Assembly (NCBI RefSeq): GCF_004403465.1
Contig: NZ_SOGQ01000034.1
Location: forward strand, 117,972 to 181,971
Length of the DNA stretch: 64,000 bases
Direction of reading: 5' to 3'
Source of the DNA: Cryobacterium sinapicolor
Lineage (GTDB): Bacteria; Actinomycetota; Actinomycetes; Actinomycetales; Microbacteriaceae
The stretch's first letter is position 1. The number at the start of each line of letters is the position of its first letter. Below the pieces are notes generated by a model, which was not told the DNA's origin, did not search any database, and was given only the letters and a program-made list of their open reading frames with translations. Shown in pieces: positions 18,182 through 26,625 of this stretch. A program made the position numbers and the translations under genes.

Positions 18182-18979
18182 CTAGCCCGAGAGTGCCCAC
18201 ATCGCGACGGCACTGGCGGCGGCCACGTTGAGGGAGTCGATGCCGTGCTTCATCGGAATCTGCACCACGGTGTCGGATGCCGCCAGCGCGTCGGGGGTGA
18301 GCCCCTCACCCTCCGCGCCGAGCAACAGAGCCAGCCGCTCATGCGCGTGCCCGGGGAAGTCGCGGAGGCTCACGGCATCCGTCGTCAGGGCGAGCGCGGC
18401 GAGGTGGAAACCGTGCCGGCTGAGCAGTGCGCGGGTGCTGGGCCAGTCGCCGACGCGGGTCCAGGGCACCTGCAGCACGGTGCCCATCGAGACGCGGATG
18501 GCGCGGCGATAGAAGGGGTCGGAGCAGCGCGGCGTGACCAGGATCGCGTCTGCGCCGATAGCCCCGGCGGAGCGGAAGATCGCCCCGACGTTCGTGGGGT
18601 CGGATACGTTTTCGAGGATCACGATGCGGCGGGCGCCGGCGAGCACCGCCTCCGGGGCGGGCAGCTCGGGCCGGTGCATCGAGGCGATCACGCCGCGGTG
18701 CAGCACGTATCCGGTGAGCTCCGCCAGCAACTTTCCCGGGCCGACGAAGACGGGCACGTCCTCGCCAACGAGGGCCCGGGCCTCCTCAGCGGTGTTGCCG
18801 AGGGCGAGGACCGAGCGCGGACGGTGTCCGGCGCGCAGAGCCCGCTCGAGAACCAATGCCGACTCGGCTATATACAGCCCGTGCTCGGTGCCCCGCGCCT
18901 TCTTGAGGGCCACATCGGTGAGGTGGGCATAGTCCACGAGTCGCGGATCGCTGAGGTCGCTGATCTCGATGACGGGCAT
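18182..18979 (-). CDS. TrmH/SpoU-family RNA methyltransferase
   Basis: S-adenosylmethionine-dependent 2'-O-ribose methyltransferase of the knotted SpoU class. The three family motifs are present: ILENVSDPTNVGAIFRSA, LLLGAEGEGL and IPMKHGIDSLNVAAASAVA. An N-terminal substrate-binding domain of about 100 residues resembles the L30e-like domain of rRNA methyltransferases, so 23S rRNA is a possible target, but tRNA cannot be excluded. It is a single gene set between repeat-rich spacers. Confidence 0.9.
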   Translation of the reverse strand: MPVIEISDLSDPRLVDYAHLTDVALKKARGTEHGLYIAESALVLERALRAGHRPRSVLALGNTAEEARALVGEDVPVFVGPGKLLAELTGYVLHRGVIASMHRPELPAPEAVLAGARRIVILENVSDPTNVGAIFRSAGAIGADAILVTPRCSDPFYRRAIRVSMGTVLQVPWTRVGDWPSTRALLSRHGFHLAALALTTDAVSLRDFPGHAHERLALLLGAEGEGLTPDALAASDTVVQIPMKHGIDSLNVAAASAVAMWALSG

Positions 18980-19017
18980 CCGCTCAGTCTAATCGCGAGG
19001 GTGAGGGGCGGTGGAGG

Positions 19018-19165
19018 GGCGGGTGCCGGCGAGGCGGGGCGGGTGCCGGCGAGGCGAGGCGGGTGCCGGCGAGGCGAGGCGAGGCGAGGCGGGTGCCGGC
19101 GAGGCGAGGCGAGGCAGGTGCCGGCGAGGCGAGGCGGGTGCCGGCGAGGCGAGGCGGGGCGGGTA
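19018..19165. repeat. Minisatellite of GAGGC and GGGTGCCGGC units
   Basis: A compound tandem repeat built from 5-bp GAGGC and 10-bp GGGTGCCGGC blocks, about 150 bp long, non-coding. Confidence 0.85.
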
Positions 19166-19194
19166 GGCGGCGGGCAAGCGGCGGGTCATCCTGG

Positions 19195-19286
19195 GGCCAA
19201 CTCAGGAGACCCGGCCGGCGCTCGCATCTGGCGCCCGGACCAGTGGGACGGGCTACGGATACCTCGGCGCATCTCCTGAGTTAGCC
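19195..19286. repeat. Family A palindromic element, copy A3
   Basis: The left end GGCCAACTCAGGAGACCC is inverted imperfectly at the right end ATCTCCTGAGTTAGCC. It is 88 bp upstream of element C1. Confidence 0.8.
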
Positions 19287-19374
19287 ACACAAACCGGGTC
19301 CAGCCGGGTCCCACCGGCGAGTCCGGACAACGGGGCCAACTGGGCAAGCCGGGTCAGGGCGCCCCGCCGGTTTG

Positions 19375-19470
19375 TGCATAACTCCTGCAATGTGGTCGGC
19401 GGCAGGTCTTCCGCGCCCGGAAACACGGGCAACGGCCATGGCCGGCCTGACAATGTGCAGGAGTTATGCA
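19375..19470. repeat. Family C palindromic element, copy C1
   Basis: TGCATAACTCCTGCA (19375-19389) is perfectly inverted at 19456-19470, with partial extension on both sides. This is the best copy of family C. Confidence 0.88.
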
Positions 19471-19510
19471 CCGGAAGAATTCCGCCCGCATTCCAGCACG
19501 CGCTGATTCG

Positions 19511-20320
19511 TCAGCGACCGGCCAGCGGCAGGAACATACCCGCGGCCATCAACGTCATCGCCAGCGCCATGCTCAGGTGCTGGGCCGACTCCAACCGGTG
19601 GGTGCCCGGTGTGACCCCCAACCCGGCCTTGCGGCGCGCCGTCCGCACGGCGCTGGCCGCGAGGGCAACGGATGCCGCAGCCACCAGCACCACAAGCCCG
19701 GCCAGAAGCGTTCCGCCGTCGATGATCGCCAGCGCGTGCTCGGCATGCACGTTGTTCCCCGCGGCGGGCCCGGCTCCGGTCGCGGCGGTGGTATCGGCCG
19801 CGGCAGTGGCCCCGGCCCCAGCCCCGCCTGACGCCGCTGCCTCCGTCGACGCCCCCGCCCCGGCCCCAGCCCCGCCTGACGCCGCTGCCTCCGTCGACGC
19901 TGCGGCTCCGGCTGACGCTGCGGCGCCGGTCGCTGCCCAGGACCCGGACCCGACCACGCCGCCGGCGCCGCCCGCCGAAGCCTGAGCAGAAGACGACGCG
20001 GACGCCGCCGGCAGCATCGCGACCCACATCACCGCCATCAGCAGCAGCGCTGCGGCGTGGTGCGCGGCGGGCATCCGATGCCGCCGGTCGAGCAGGGCCA
20101 GCAGTGCCGCCCCGACCAGCAGCCCGGCCCAGGACAACGGCCCGAGCAGTTGCACACCCGGCAACACCATGTCGGCGCACGTGACGGCCATGACGACCAT
20201 GGCGGGCGCCGCGACCAGGGTGCGGCCCGGCATCCGGAGCCCGGCGAACGCGCATGCCGCACCCAGGCCGGCCGCCGCGACGGCGGCAAGCAGGCACGCA
20301 GACACCCAGATCTCAGTCAT
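19511..20320 (-). CDS. DUF5134-like polytopic membrane protein
   Basis: A 269-residue protein with about five membrane segments. Methionine- and histidine-rich helices (AMVVMAVTCADMVLP, HHAAALLLMAVMWVAM, AQHLSMALAMTLMAAGMFLPL) are typical of DUF5134. Function is unknown; the Met/His pattern hints at metal or haem contact, but that is inference. Residues about 110-190 form a low-complexity Gly/Ala/Ser/Thr loop that contains a duplicated block (STEAAASGGAGAGA). The ATG at 20320 is the first in frame. The gene sits alone between two repeat-rich spacers. Confidence 0.7.
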   Translation of the reverse strand: MTEIWVSACLLAAVAAAGLGAACAFAGLRMPGRTLVAAPAMVVMAVTCADMVLPGVQLLGPLSWAGLLVGAALLALLDRRHRMPAAHHAAALLLMAVMWVAMLPAASASSSAQASAGGAGGVVGSGSWAATGAAASAGAAASTEAAASGGAGAGAGASTEAAASGGAGAGATAAADTTAATGAGPAAGNNVHAEHALAIIDGGTLLAGLVVLVAAASVALAASAVRTARRKAGLGVTPGTHRLESAQHLSMALAMTLMAAGMFLPLAGR

Positions 20321-20365
20321 TTCGGCTCACGATAGGCCGGTCTCCCTTGCTCGGCTTGCCGAACG

Positions 20366-20421
20366 GCGCACGGATGCGCGGCAGCAGCGCACGGATGCGC
20401 GGCAGCAGCGCACGGATGCAC
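20366..20421. repeat. 21-bp tandem repeat
   Basis: About 2.7 copies of a unit beginning GCGCACGGATGCGCGGCAGC, upstream of the DUF5134-like gene. Confidence 0.8.
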
Positions 20422-20444
20422 ACGCCGAGGCTGCCGCGCTCAAC

Positions 20445-20562
20445 GTGGCCAACTCAGGAGATTCACGGCGGCAAGTGTCCCGTGCGCGCACTCTGCCGCA
20501 TTGGTCCGCACTCGTCCGTGTCGAAACGGCCGGTCCAAAGCCGGATCTCCTGAGTTGGCCAC
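20445..20562. repeat. Family A palindromic element, copy A4
   Basis: GTGGCCAACTCAGGAGATTC is inverted as GGATCTCCTGAGTTGGCCAC, 19 of 20 matching. Both ends differ from copy A1 at the same paired position (TAACTC/GAGTTA against CAACTC/GAGTTG), a compensatory change. Confidence 0.88.
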
Positions 20563-20602
20563 CGGAATCGGCGCCACGAAGACGGTCGGCCACCGCGAGC
20601 AC

Positions 20603-20697
20603 GGCATAGCTCCTGCACTCCGGTGCCGCCGCCGGCACGCACCCCCGAATTTCCGCGGCGACGCAACCCGGCCCGCACAATATGCCGGCGTTATGCA
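20603..20697. repeat. Family C palindromic element, copy C2
   Basis: GGCATAGCTCCTGCA and TGCCGGCGTTATGCA are imperfect inverted ends. It sits between A4 and a solo family A end. Confidence 0.7.
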
Positions 20698-20733
20698 CGG
20701 CAAGGGTCCAGGCCCGGATGCGGCGCGGCACCC

Positions 20734-20753
20734 GGACCTCCTGAGTCAGCCAC
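20734..20753. repeat. Solo right end of family A
   Basis: GGACCTCCTGAGTCAGCCAC matches the family A right end; no left partner is found nearby. Confidence 0.65.
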
Positions 20754-20848
20754 GCACTCCGGCGGATCGATCCTGCGGCGACCGTCCTCCGGCGCATCAT
20801 GGATGCGAGAATGGCACCGTGTCGACGTCAACGAGCCGGAAGAGCGGA

Positions 20849-21730
20849 ATGAGCGAGCCGAGCCAGCCCGGCGTACTCGGCGCGAATGGCGGGATTGCCA
20901 CACTCGGCGCGAACGGCGCGAACGGCGCGAACGGCGGGAACGCCACACTCGGCGCGAATGGCGGGATTGCCACACTCGGCGCGAACGGCGTAGATAGCAC
21001 GAACGGCATAGACGGCGCGAAGAGCACGAACGGCGCGCCCGGCGCGCCGCATTCGCAGACCCTGTCCCGGGGCATCCGCGTGCTCGAGATCCTCGCCGAC
21101 GCCGACGCGGCCCTGACCATCGCTGACGTGGCCGCCGCCCTCGGCGTGCACCGCTCGAACGCCTACCGAATCCTGCGCACGCTGGAGGACCACCGGGTCG
21201 TGATCCGGGATGCCGCGGGCGCCGTGCGCCTCGGCCCACGGATGGCTGCACTCGCCCGCGGTGTCTCCCGCGGCCTGCAAACCGCGGCGCTGCCCGAGCT
21301 GACGAGCGTCGCGAACGAGCTGGGGATGACTGCTTTCGTGACCGTCCTGGACCGGGCGGAGGTCGTCACCCTGGTCAGCGTGGAACCGCGCCAGGCGCAC
21401 GCCACGGTCGCGCAGCGCCCCGGCACACGGCATCCGCTCGGCCGGGGCGCCCCCGGAATCGCCATCCAGTCCCTGCTCACGACTGCCCACTGGGCGCAGC
21501 TCGGCGAGGACGCGCGCCGCGGCGAGGCCGCCGAGGTGCGCACGCACGGCTTCGCCACCAGTCATGACGAGGTCGTGCCGGGGCTGGCGTCCGTGGCGGT
21601 GCCGCTGGTCGTGCCCGGTGAGGCGCCGGCGGCGCTGGCGGTCGTCTACCTCGGCAGCGGCCAGAGTGCCGCCCAGATCGGCGCTCGACTCGTGACGGCC
21701 GCCGCCGCGATCGCAGCCGAGCTGCGTTAG
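20849..21730 (+). CDS. IclR-family transcriptional regulator
   Basis: IclR-type regulator: winged helix at residues about 70-130 (SRGIRVLEILADADAALTIADVAAALGVHRSNAYRILRTLE), then the effector-binding domain to the C-terminus. The first 65 residues are a Gly-Ala-Asn-Gly repeat tract (LGANGGIATLGANG) coded by a minisatellite and unlike other IclR proteins. The ATG at 20849 has GGAAGAG 4 nt upstream; an in-frame GTG at 20819 is the alternative. It lies directly before an MFS importer and a FAH-RraA enzyme on the same strand and is the likely local regulator, perhaps responding to the imported acid. Confidence 0.88.
   Translation: MSEPSQPGVLGANGGIATLGANGANGANGGNATLGANGGIATLGANGVDSTNGIDGAKSTNGAPGAPHSQTLSRGIRVLEILADADAALTIADVAAALGVHRSNAYRILRTLEDHRVVIRDAAGAVRLGPRMAALARGVSRGLQTAALPELTSVANELGMTAFVTVLDRAEVVTLVSVEPRQAHATVAQRPGTRHPLGRGAPGIAIQSLLTTAHWAQLGEDARRGEAAEVRTHGFATSHDEVVPGLASVAVPLVVPGEAPAALAVVYLGSGQSAAQIGARLVTAAAAIAAELR
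20873..21050 (+). repeat. Coding minisatellite in the IclR-type gene
   Basis: Irregular tandem copies of short units around GGCGCGAATGGCGGG/GGCGCGAACGGC encode a GANG/GGIATLGANG-type N-terminal tract; all are in frame. Confidence 0.85.
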
Positions 21731-21894
21731 CCGCCGCCTCCGAGCACAGCCGCCGGCATCCGCAGCGCCCGGGCCCCGGGCGCGGGGGCAGCTCCATGCA
21801 CCCGGCGGCATCCGCAGCGCCTCGGCGCGGTCGCGGGGCAGCCTCAGGTGACCCGCCGGCATCCGCAGGGCCCAGGCACACCTCACCTGGCCTG

Positions 21895-21919
21895 TTGATA
21901 ATATACGATCTGTGATACC
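21895..21919 (+). promoter_or_regulatory. AT-rich promoter/operator region before the MFS gene
   Basis: An AT-rich island in GC-rich DNA. TGATA occurs at 21896-21900 and 21913-21917, flanking ATATACGATC, and could be an operator for the IclR or GntR regulator; a -10-like TAATAT overlaps it. Pattern-based inference. Confidence 0.35.
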
Positions 21920-21977
21920 GTTTCGGAATCGCGTGACATCGCGCGGCAACTCACCGGGAAATACAAAGGGGTATTCC

Positions 21978-23333
21978 ATGGCAATCACGACAACCCAAGC
22001 GGACGCCGCGAAAGCGGACGCCGCGAAGCGACACGAAGAACGCCGGGTCCTCGCCGGAACCATGGTGGGTACCACCATCGAGTGGTACGACTTCTTCATC
22101 TACGCGCAGGCCGCCGGCCTCGTGCTGGCCGGGCTGTATTTCGCCCCGCTCGCCAACGACAACGCCGGGCTGGCTCAGCTCGTCGCCTGGGCCTCTCTCG
22201 GCATCAGCTTCCTGTTCCGGCCGTTGGGCGCGATCGTGGCCGGCCACCTCGGTGACCGTCTCGGCCGCAAGGCCATGCTCGTGCTGACCCTCGTCATCAT
22301 GGGCGCGGCCACCGCACTGATCGGACTCCTGCCGACTTTCGAGCAGATCGGCATCTGGGCACCCATCCTGCTCATCGTGCTGCGCATCCTGCAGGGTTTC
22401 TCGGCCGGCGGGGAATGGGGCGGGGCCGCCCTGATGTCCGTCGAACACGCCCCCGTGAACAAACGCGGATTCTTCGGTGCCTACCCGCAGATCGGCGTGC
22501 CGACCGGGCTCATCCTGGCCACCGGCGTCATGCTCCTCGTCACCAGCACGATGAGCGAGGAGGCCTTCCTCGCCTGGGGCTGGCGCGTCCCGTTCCTCTT
22601 CTCGGTGCTGCTCATCGTGGTCGGCTTCATCATTCGCCGCTCGGTCGACGAGAGCCCCGTCTTCAAGGAGATGCAGGACCGCAAGAAGGAATCGGCCGCC
22701 CCGCTCCGCCAGCTCTTCAGCGGCCACTGGCGCCAGGTCATCCTGACCGCCCTGATCTTCATCGCCAACAACGCCGCCGGCTACCTGCTGATCGCATTCT
22801 TCTCCTCCTACGCCACGAAGCCGGTCGAGGCCGGCGGCTTGGGCATGGAACGCTCCCCCGTGCTGCTCGCCAGCACCATCGCCGCCGTGTTCTGGCTCGC
22901 GTCGACGATGATCGGCGGCATCCTCTCCGACCGAATCGGGCGCATCCGCACCTTCCAGTTCGGTTATGCCTGGCTCTTTCTCTGGGCGATCCCGATGTTC
23001 CTGCTGATCGACACTGGTGAGATCCTCTGGTTCACGGTGGCGCTCGTCGTGCTGGCGAGCGGACTGGGCTTCTCGTACGGCCCGCAGGCGGCGCTCTACG
23101 CGGAGATGTTCCCGGCTCAGGTACGCTACTCGGGCGTGTCCATCGGCTACGCGATGGGCGCCATCCTCGGCGGTGCGTTCGCTCCGCTGATCGCACAACT
23201 GCTCCTGGACGAGACCGCCTGGTCCCCGTCGATCGGCATCTATATCATGGTGCTGGCCACGATCTCCTTCATCGCGGTCTCCGTGGTGAAGGAAACCCGC
23301 GGAGTCCCGCTCGGGATCTCCCAGCACGACTAG
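21978..23333 (+). CDS. MFS metabolite:proton symporter (MHS family)
   Basis: A 451-residue, 12-helix transporter of the metabolite:H+ symporter group (shikimate, citrate, alpha-ketoglutarate carriers). The family mark VGTTIEWYDFFIYAQAAGLV is at residues about 32-51, GHLGDRLGRKAM forms the loop 2-3 signature, and ILQGFSAGGEWGGAALMSVEHAP is the fifth-helix motif. The start at 21978 is set by AAAGGGG 6 nt upstream. Fifteen bases separate it from the FAH-RraA gene, so the two are probably co-transcribed; a carboxylic or keto acid is the likely cargo. Confidence 0.92.
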   Translation: MAITTTQADAAKADAAKRHEERRVLAGTMVGTTIEWYDFFIYAQAAGLVLAGLYFAPLANDNAGLAQLVAWASLGISFLFRPLGAIVAGHLGDRLGRKAMLVLTLVIMGAATALIGLLPTFEQIGIWAPILLIVLRILQGFSAGGEWGGAALMSVEHAPVNKRGFFGAYPQIGVPTGLILATGVMLLVTSTMSEEAFLAWGWRVPFLFSVLLIVVGFIIRRSVDESPVFKEMQDRKKESAAPLRQLFSGHWRQVILTALIFIANNAAGYLLIAFFSSYATKPVEAGGLGMERSPVLLASTIAAVFWLASTMIGGILSDRIGRIRTFQFGYAWLFLWAIPMFLLIDTGEILWFTVALVVLASGLGFSYGPQAALYAEMFPAQVRYSGVSIGYAMGAILGGAFAPLIAQLLLDETAWSPSIGIYIMVLATISFIAVSVVKETRGVPLGISQHD

Positions 23334-23348
23334 AAAGCCGTAAAAAAC

Positions 23349-24878
23349 ATGCCGACCACGACCTCTGGTGGTGCCGCCGACGCCGGCACCACCCCTGCGC
23401 TCGCAACGCCGGGCAAGATCATCGCCGTGCACCTCAACTACCCGAGCCGGGCCGCCCAGCGCGGCCGCACGCCCGAGCAGCCGTCGTACTTCCTCAAGCC
23501 GGCGTCGTCGCTGAGTTCCAGCGGAACGCCGGTCGACCGGCCCGACGGATGCGAGTTGCTGGTCTTCGAGGGAGAGATCGCCCTGGTGATCGGGCGCCGC
23601 ACCCGGGGCGTCTCGCCCGCGGACGGCTGGGCGGCTGTCTCGCACGTGACCTGCGCCAACGACTTCGGTGTCTACGACCTGCGCTACGCCGACAAGGGCT
23701 CGAACCTGCGCTCGAAGGGGGCCGACGGCTTCACCCCGGTCGGGCCAACACTGCTTCCGACTGCCGGTCTCGACCCGGCGGCCCTGCGCATCCGCACCTG
23801 GGTGAACGGCACGCTGGCGCAGGAGGACACGACCGCCGACTTGCTCTTCGGCTTCGGCCGGCTCGTGGCCGACCTCTCCCAGCTGATCACGCTCGAGCCC
23901 GGCGACCTGATCCTCACCGGCACGCCGGCCGGATCGTCGGTCGTCGGGCCCGGCGACACCGTCGAGGTCGAAGTGGATGCCCCGGGCGCCCCCGGCGCGC
24001 CCCGCACCGGCCGCCTCGTCAGCCCGATTCGGCAGGGCACGGTGCCGTTCGGCGCGTTCGGGGCCGGCCCGCGGGTCGACGACCTGCAGCGCACCGAGGC
24101 CTGGGGTTCGGCGGAGGCGGCCGGACTGGCGCCGGCATCCGCCGCGACACCGGAACCCGCACCGGCAGCGGCACCCTTCGACCTCACCTCCGAACTGAAG
24201 GCGCAGATCAACGGCGTCGGCACCGCCACCCTCAGCGCCCAGCTGCGGAAGCGCGGACTCAACGCCGTGTCGATCGACGGCCTCGGCTCGACCCGCCCCG
24301 GCGCCCGCCTCGTCGGCCGGGCGCGCACCCTGCGCTACATCCCGGCCCGGGAGGACCTGTTCGAGTCGCACGGCGGCGGTTACAACGCCCAGAAACGCGC
24401 CTTCGACTCGCTCGGGCCGGGCGACGTGCTCGTGATCGAGGCCCGCGGCGAGCGCGGCACGGGCACGGTCGGCGACATCCTCGCCCTGCGCGCCCAGGTG
24501 CGCGGCGCGGCGGGCATCGTGACGGATGGCGGTGTGCGCGACCTCGCGGCCGTCGCCGCCCTGGATATCCCTACCTACCACGCCGGCCCGCACCCTGCCG
24601 TGCTGGGACGCCGCCACGTCCCGTGGGACACGGACCTGACCGTCGCCTGCGGCGGGGCATCCGTGCAGCCCGGCGACGTGATCGTCGGGGACGCCGACGG
24701 GCTTATCGTGATCCCGCCGCACCTGGTCGAGGAGGTGGTCGCCTCCGCCATCGTGCAGGAGCGCGAGGAAACCTTCATAGCCGCCATGGTTGCGGCCGGG
24801 CACGGCGTCGACGGGCTCTACCCGATGAACGCCGAGTGGAGAGCCAGCTACCGGGTCTGGCAGGAGGAGCAGGCATGA
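23349..24878 (+). CDS. Fusion of fumarylacetoacetate hydrolase-family and RraA-family domains
   Basis: A 509-residue bifunctional protein. Residues about 20-240 are a FAH-family domain with metal-binding acids in LLVFEGEIALVIG and CANDFGVYDLR. Members hydrolyse, isomerise or decarboxylate acylpyruvates. After an Ala/Pro linker, residues about 276-490 are an RraA-family domain (TDGGVRD near residue 391), a group that includes HMG/CHA aldolase and oxaloacetate decarboxylase. The fusion would handle C-C bond cleavage of a pyruvyl-type intermediate at the end of an aromatic or sugar-acid pathway; the exact substrate is unknown and no ring-cleavage enzyme is nearby. It overlaps the downstream GntR gene by 4 bp. 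Confidence 0.9.
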   Translation: MPTTTSGGAADAGTTPALATPGKIIAVHLNYPSRAAQRGRTPEQPSYFLKPASSLSSSGTPVDRPDGCELLVFEGEIALVIGRRTRGVSPADGWAAVSHVTCANDFGVYDLRYADKGSNLRSKGADGFTPVGPTLLPTAGLDPAALRIRTWVNGTLAQEDTTADLLFGFGRLVADLSQLITLEPGDLILTGTPAGSSVVGPGDTVEVEVDAPGAPGAPRTGRLVSPIRQGTVPFGAFGAGPRVDDLQRTEAWGSAEAAGLAPASAATPEPAPAAAPFDLTSELKAQINGVGTATLSAQLRKRGLNAVSIDGLGSTRPGARLVGRARTLRYIPAREDLFESHGGGYNAQKRAFDSLGPGDVLVIEARGERGTGTVGDILALRAQVRGAAGIVTDGGVRDLAAVAALDIPTYHAGPHPAVLGRRHVPWDTDLTVACGGASVQPGDVIVGDADGLIVIPPHLVEEVVASAIVQEREETFIAAMVAAGHGVDGLYPMNAEWRASYRVWQEEQA

Positions 24879-25630
24879 CGGTCCCGACCGGGGTGTCGAC
24901 AGGAGGCTCGACCACCGGCGGCTCGATCACCGGGGGCTCGACCACCGGCGACTCGATCACCGGGGGCGCGGACGCGTCGCTGAGCAAGGCGCAGCTCGCC
25001 CACCAGTGGATCCGGGCTCGCATCTCCGACGGCAGCTTCAGCCCGGGCTACCGCCTGGTGCTCGGGCAGATCGCCCGGGAGATCGGTGTCAGCACCGTGC
25101 CGGTGCGGGAGGCCATCCGTCTGCTGGAGGCGGAGGGTCTGGTCACGTTCGAGCGCAACATCGGCGCCCAGGTGGCCATGCTCGACGCCACTGAGTACAC
25201 CCACACGATGCAGACGCTGGCCCTCGTCGAGGGTTACGCCACGGCCCTGTCGGCGCCGCGGCTCGACCCGGATATTCTGCTGCGCGCGCGGGCGATCAAC
25301 GCGGAGATGGCCGACTGCCTGCACCACTTCGACCCGGTGCGCTTCACCAGCCTGAACCGGGACTTCCACTCGGCCCTGTTCGAGGCCTGCACCAATGCGC
25401 ACATCCTCGACCTCGTGCAGCGGGGCTGGAGCCGGCTCGGCACTCTGCGGGAGTCCACGTTCAGTTTCGTGCCCGGGCGGGCGCACGAGTCCGTCGCCGA
25501 GCACACCGCACTGCTCGACCTGATCGAGGACGGCGCCGATCCCCTTCAGATCGAACTGGCCGCGCGCGACCACCGGCTCGGCACCCTCGACGCCTTCCTC
25601 GCCCAGCAGCACGCCACCCCCTCCGCCTAA
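24875..25630 (+). CDS. GntR-family regulator with FCD domain
   Basis: A 251-residue regulator. The winged helix covers residues about 30-95 (AQLAHQWIRARISDGSFSPGYRL, then VSTVPVREAIRLLEAEGLV), followed by the all-helical FCD ligand domain. The first 30 residues are repeats of Gly-Gly-Ser-Thr/Ile-Thr coded by a short minisatellite. The ATG overlaps the enzyme stop (ATGA) and has GGAGG upstream, so it is coupled to the FAH-RraA gene. A probable feedback regulator of the module. Confidence 0.9.
   Translation: MTVPTGVSTGGSTTGGSITGGSTTGDSITGGADASLSKAQLAHQWIRARISDGSFSPGYRLVLGQIAREIGVSTVPVREAIRLLEAEGLVTFERNIGAQVAMLDATEYTHTMQTLALVEGYATALSAPRLDPDILLRARAINAEMADCLHHFDPVRFTSLNRDFHSALFEACTNAHILDLVQRGWSRLGTLRESTFSFVPGRAHESVAEHTALLDLIEDGADPLQIELAARDHRLGTLDAFLAQQHATPSA
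24893..24967 (+). repeat. Coding minisatellite in the GntR-type gene
   Basis: Repeats of GGCTCGACCACCGGC and relatives encode GGSTTGGSITGG at the N-terminus, in frame. Confidence 0.85.
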
Positions 25631-25633
25631 CCT

Positions 25634-25683
25634 CCGTTCCCGTCGAGAGTGCCTGTTCCGCCGGTCACTCTCGACCGGAACGG
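25634..25683. repeat. Family D inverted repeat between convergent genes
   Basis: CCGTTCCCGTCGAGAGTG is inverted as CACTCTCGACCGGAACGG, 17 of 18 matching, with a 14-bp loop. It begins 4 bp after the GntR gene stop and may act as a terminator for both converging genes. A solo copy of one arm lies at 60691-60714. Confidence 0.7.
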
Positions 25684-25755
25684 GCGCTCTGACGGGGGCC
25701 GGTGCCCGCGGAGGCCAGAGCCCGCGGGGCCGGAGCCTGAGGGGGCCGGCCGAGA

Positions 25756-26625
25756 TCAGACCGTGCGGAGTTCGCCGCGCAGGATCGAGTCGCCGGAGTG
25801 CTGCGGGTCGCCGTCGCCGGGTTCCGCGGACACGTCCACGAGCGGGTACTGCGACAGGTCGACGCCGTCGGGGATGACGTAACGCCCGGACTCGCCGTCG
25901 AGCAGTCCGATGCTGATCAGCCCGGATGCATCCGCCTTGATCAACCAGACCTCGCGCAGATCGGAGTCGGCGGCGACCCCGGTGACGTCGAGCACGACTT
26001 CCCGGTGGCCGTCGGCCGTCTTCGCCACGTAGGCACTGCCTTCGGCCTCCCAGCCGGGGAACGGGTCGAGCCGCGCCTGGGCGAGAAGCACCGGCGCGGG
26101 TTCCTGCTGCTGGACGGACTGCCACCAGATGCCGCCGCCCAGGCCGCCGAGCAACCCGGCGAGGCCTGCGGCCACGGCAACCGGCATCCAGTTGCGGGGC
26201 CGACGGCGGGGGCGCAGGCCGGGGCCGATGTCGGTGATGGTGGCGGACGGGGTTGAGGACGAGGGCAAGGACGAGGTCGGGGTCAAAGTCGAGGACGAGT
26301 CAGGCTCGACCGCCGGGTCAGACTCGGGCACCAAAACGGGGGTCGGGGCAGGCTCGGTCGCCGCTACCATGAAGTCATTCCGACGGGGAGTCTCCGCAAC
26401 GGCGCCGGACAGGCCGAGGGCGGAGTGGACGCCGGCCCAGACCCGATCTCCGGGCTCCACGAGCTCGACGCTGCGCGCGGACCGGCCGACGGCGACGGTG
26501 TGCTGCAGGGCGATGAGCTCCAGGGAGCACTCGGGGCACTCCGACAGGTGTTGCCGTTCAGGGTCGGTGAGGTCGAACTCTGCCATGGCTATGAGAGCGA
26601 GATTTTCCCGGTCAATGTGTGTCAT
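25756..26625 (-). CDS. Anti-sigma factor, RskA family
   Basis: Membrane-bound inhibitor of the adjacent ECF sigma factor. The N-terminal zinc-finger-like segment HLSECPECSLEL lies near residues 26-37. One membrane helix (WMPVAVAAGLAGLLGGLGGGIWW) lies near residues 146-168. The extracytoplasmic part ends in the RskA signature region (REVWLIKADASGLISIGLLDG then YPLVDVSAEPGDGDPQHSG). It overlaps the sigma gene by 14 bp, so the two are coupled, and it is the last gene of the operon that starts with the DUF4397 protein. Confidence 0.92.
   Translation of the reverse strand: MTHIDRENLALIAMAEFDLTDPERQHLSECPECSLELIALQHTVAVGRSARSVELVEPGDRVWAGVHSALGLSGAVAETPRRNDFMVAATEPAPTPVLVPESDPAVEPDSSSTLTPTSSLPSSSTPSATITDIGPGLRPRRRPRNWMPVAVAAGLAGLLGGLGGGIWWQSVQQQEPAPVLLAQARLDPFPGWEAEGSAYVAKTADGHREVVLDVTGVAADSDLREVWLIKADASGLISIGLLDGESGRYVIPDGVDLSQYPLVDVSAEPGDGDPQHSGDSILRGELRTV

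Larger units (their letters stand above)
18980..19510. other. Gene-free interval with tandem repeat, A3 and C1 elements
   Basis: A 531-bp spacer. Going left to right it holds a GAGGC/GGGTGCCGGC minisatellite, palindromic element A3 and palindromic element C1. No credible coding frame is seen. Confidence 0.7.
20321..20848. other. Gene-free interval with A4-C2-A half-element cluster
   Basis: A 528-bp spacer between divergent genes. It holds a 21-bp tandem repeat (20366-20421), element A4, element C2 and a solo right end of family A at 20734-20753. The promoters of both flanking genes must lie at its edges but are not distinct. Confidence 0.7.

Noticed and set aside
21951..24803. Very long minus-strand frame (950 codons) opposite the MFS and FAH-RraA genes
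   Set aside because: A shadow frame of high-GC codon use; composition is Arg/Gly/His-rich and no family is recognisable, while the plus strand carries clear motifs.
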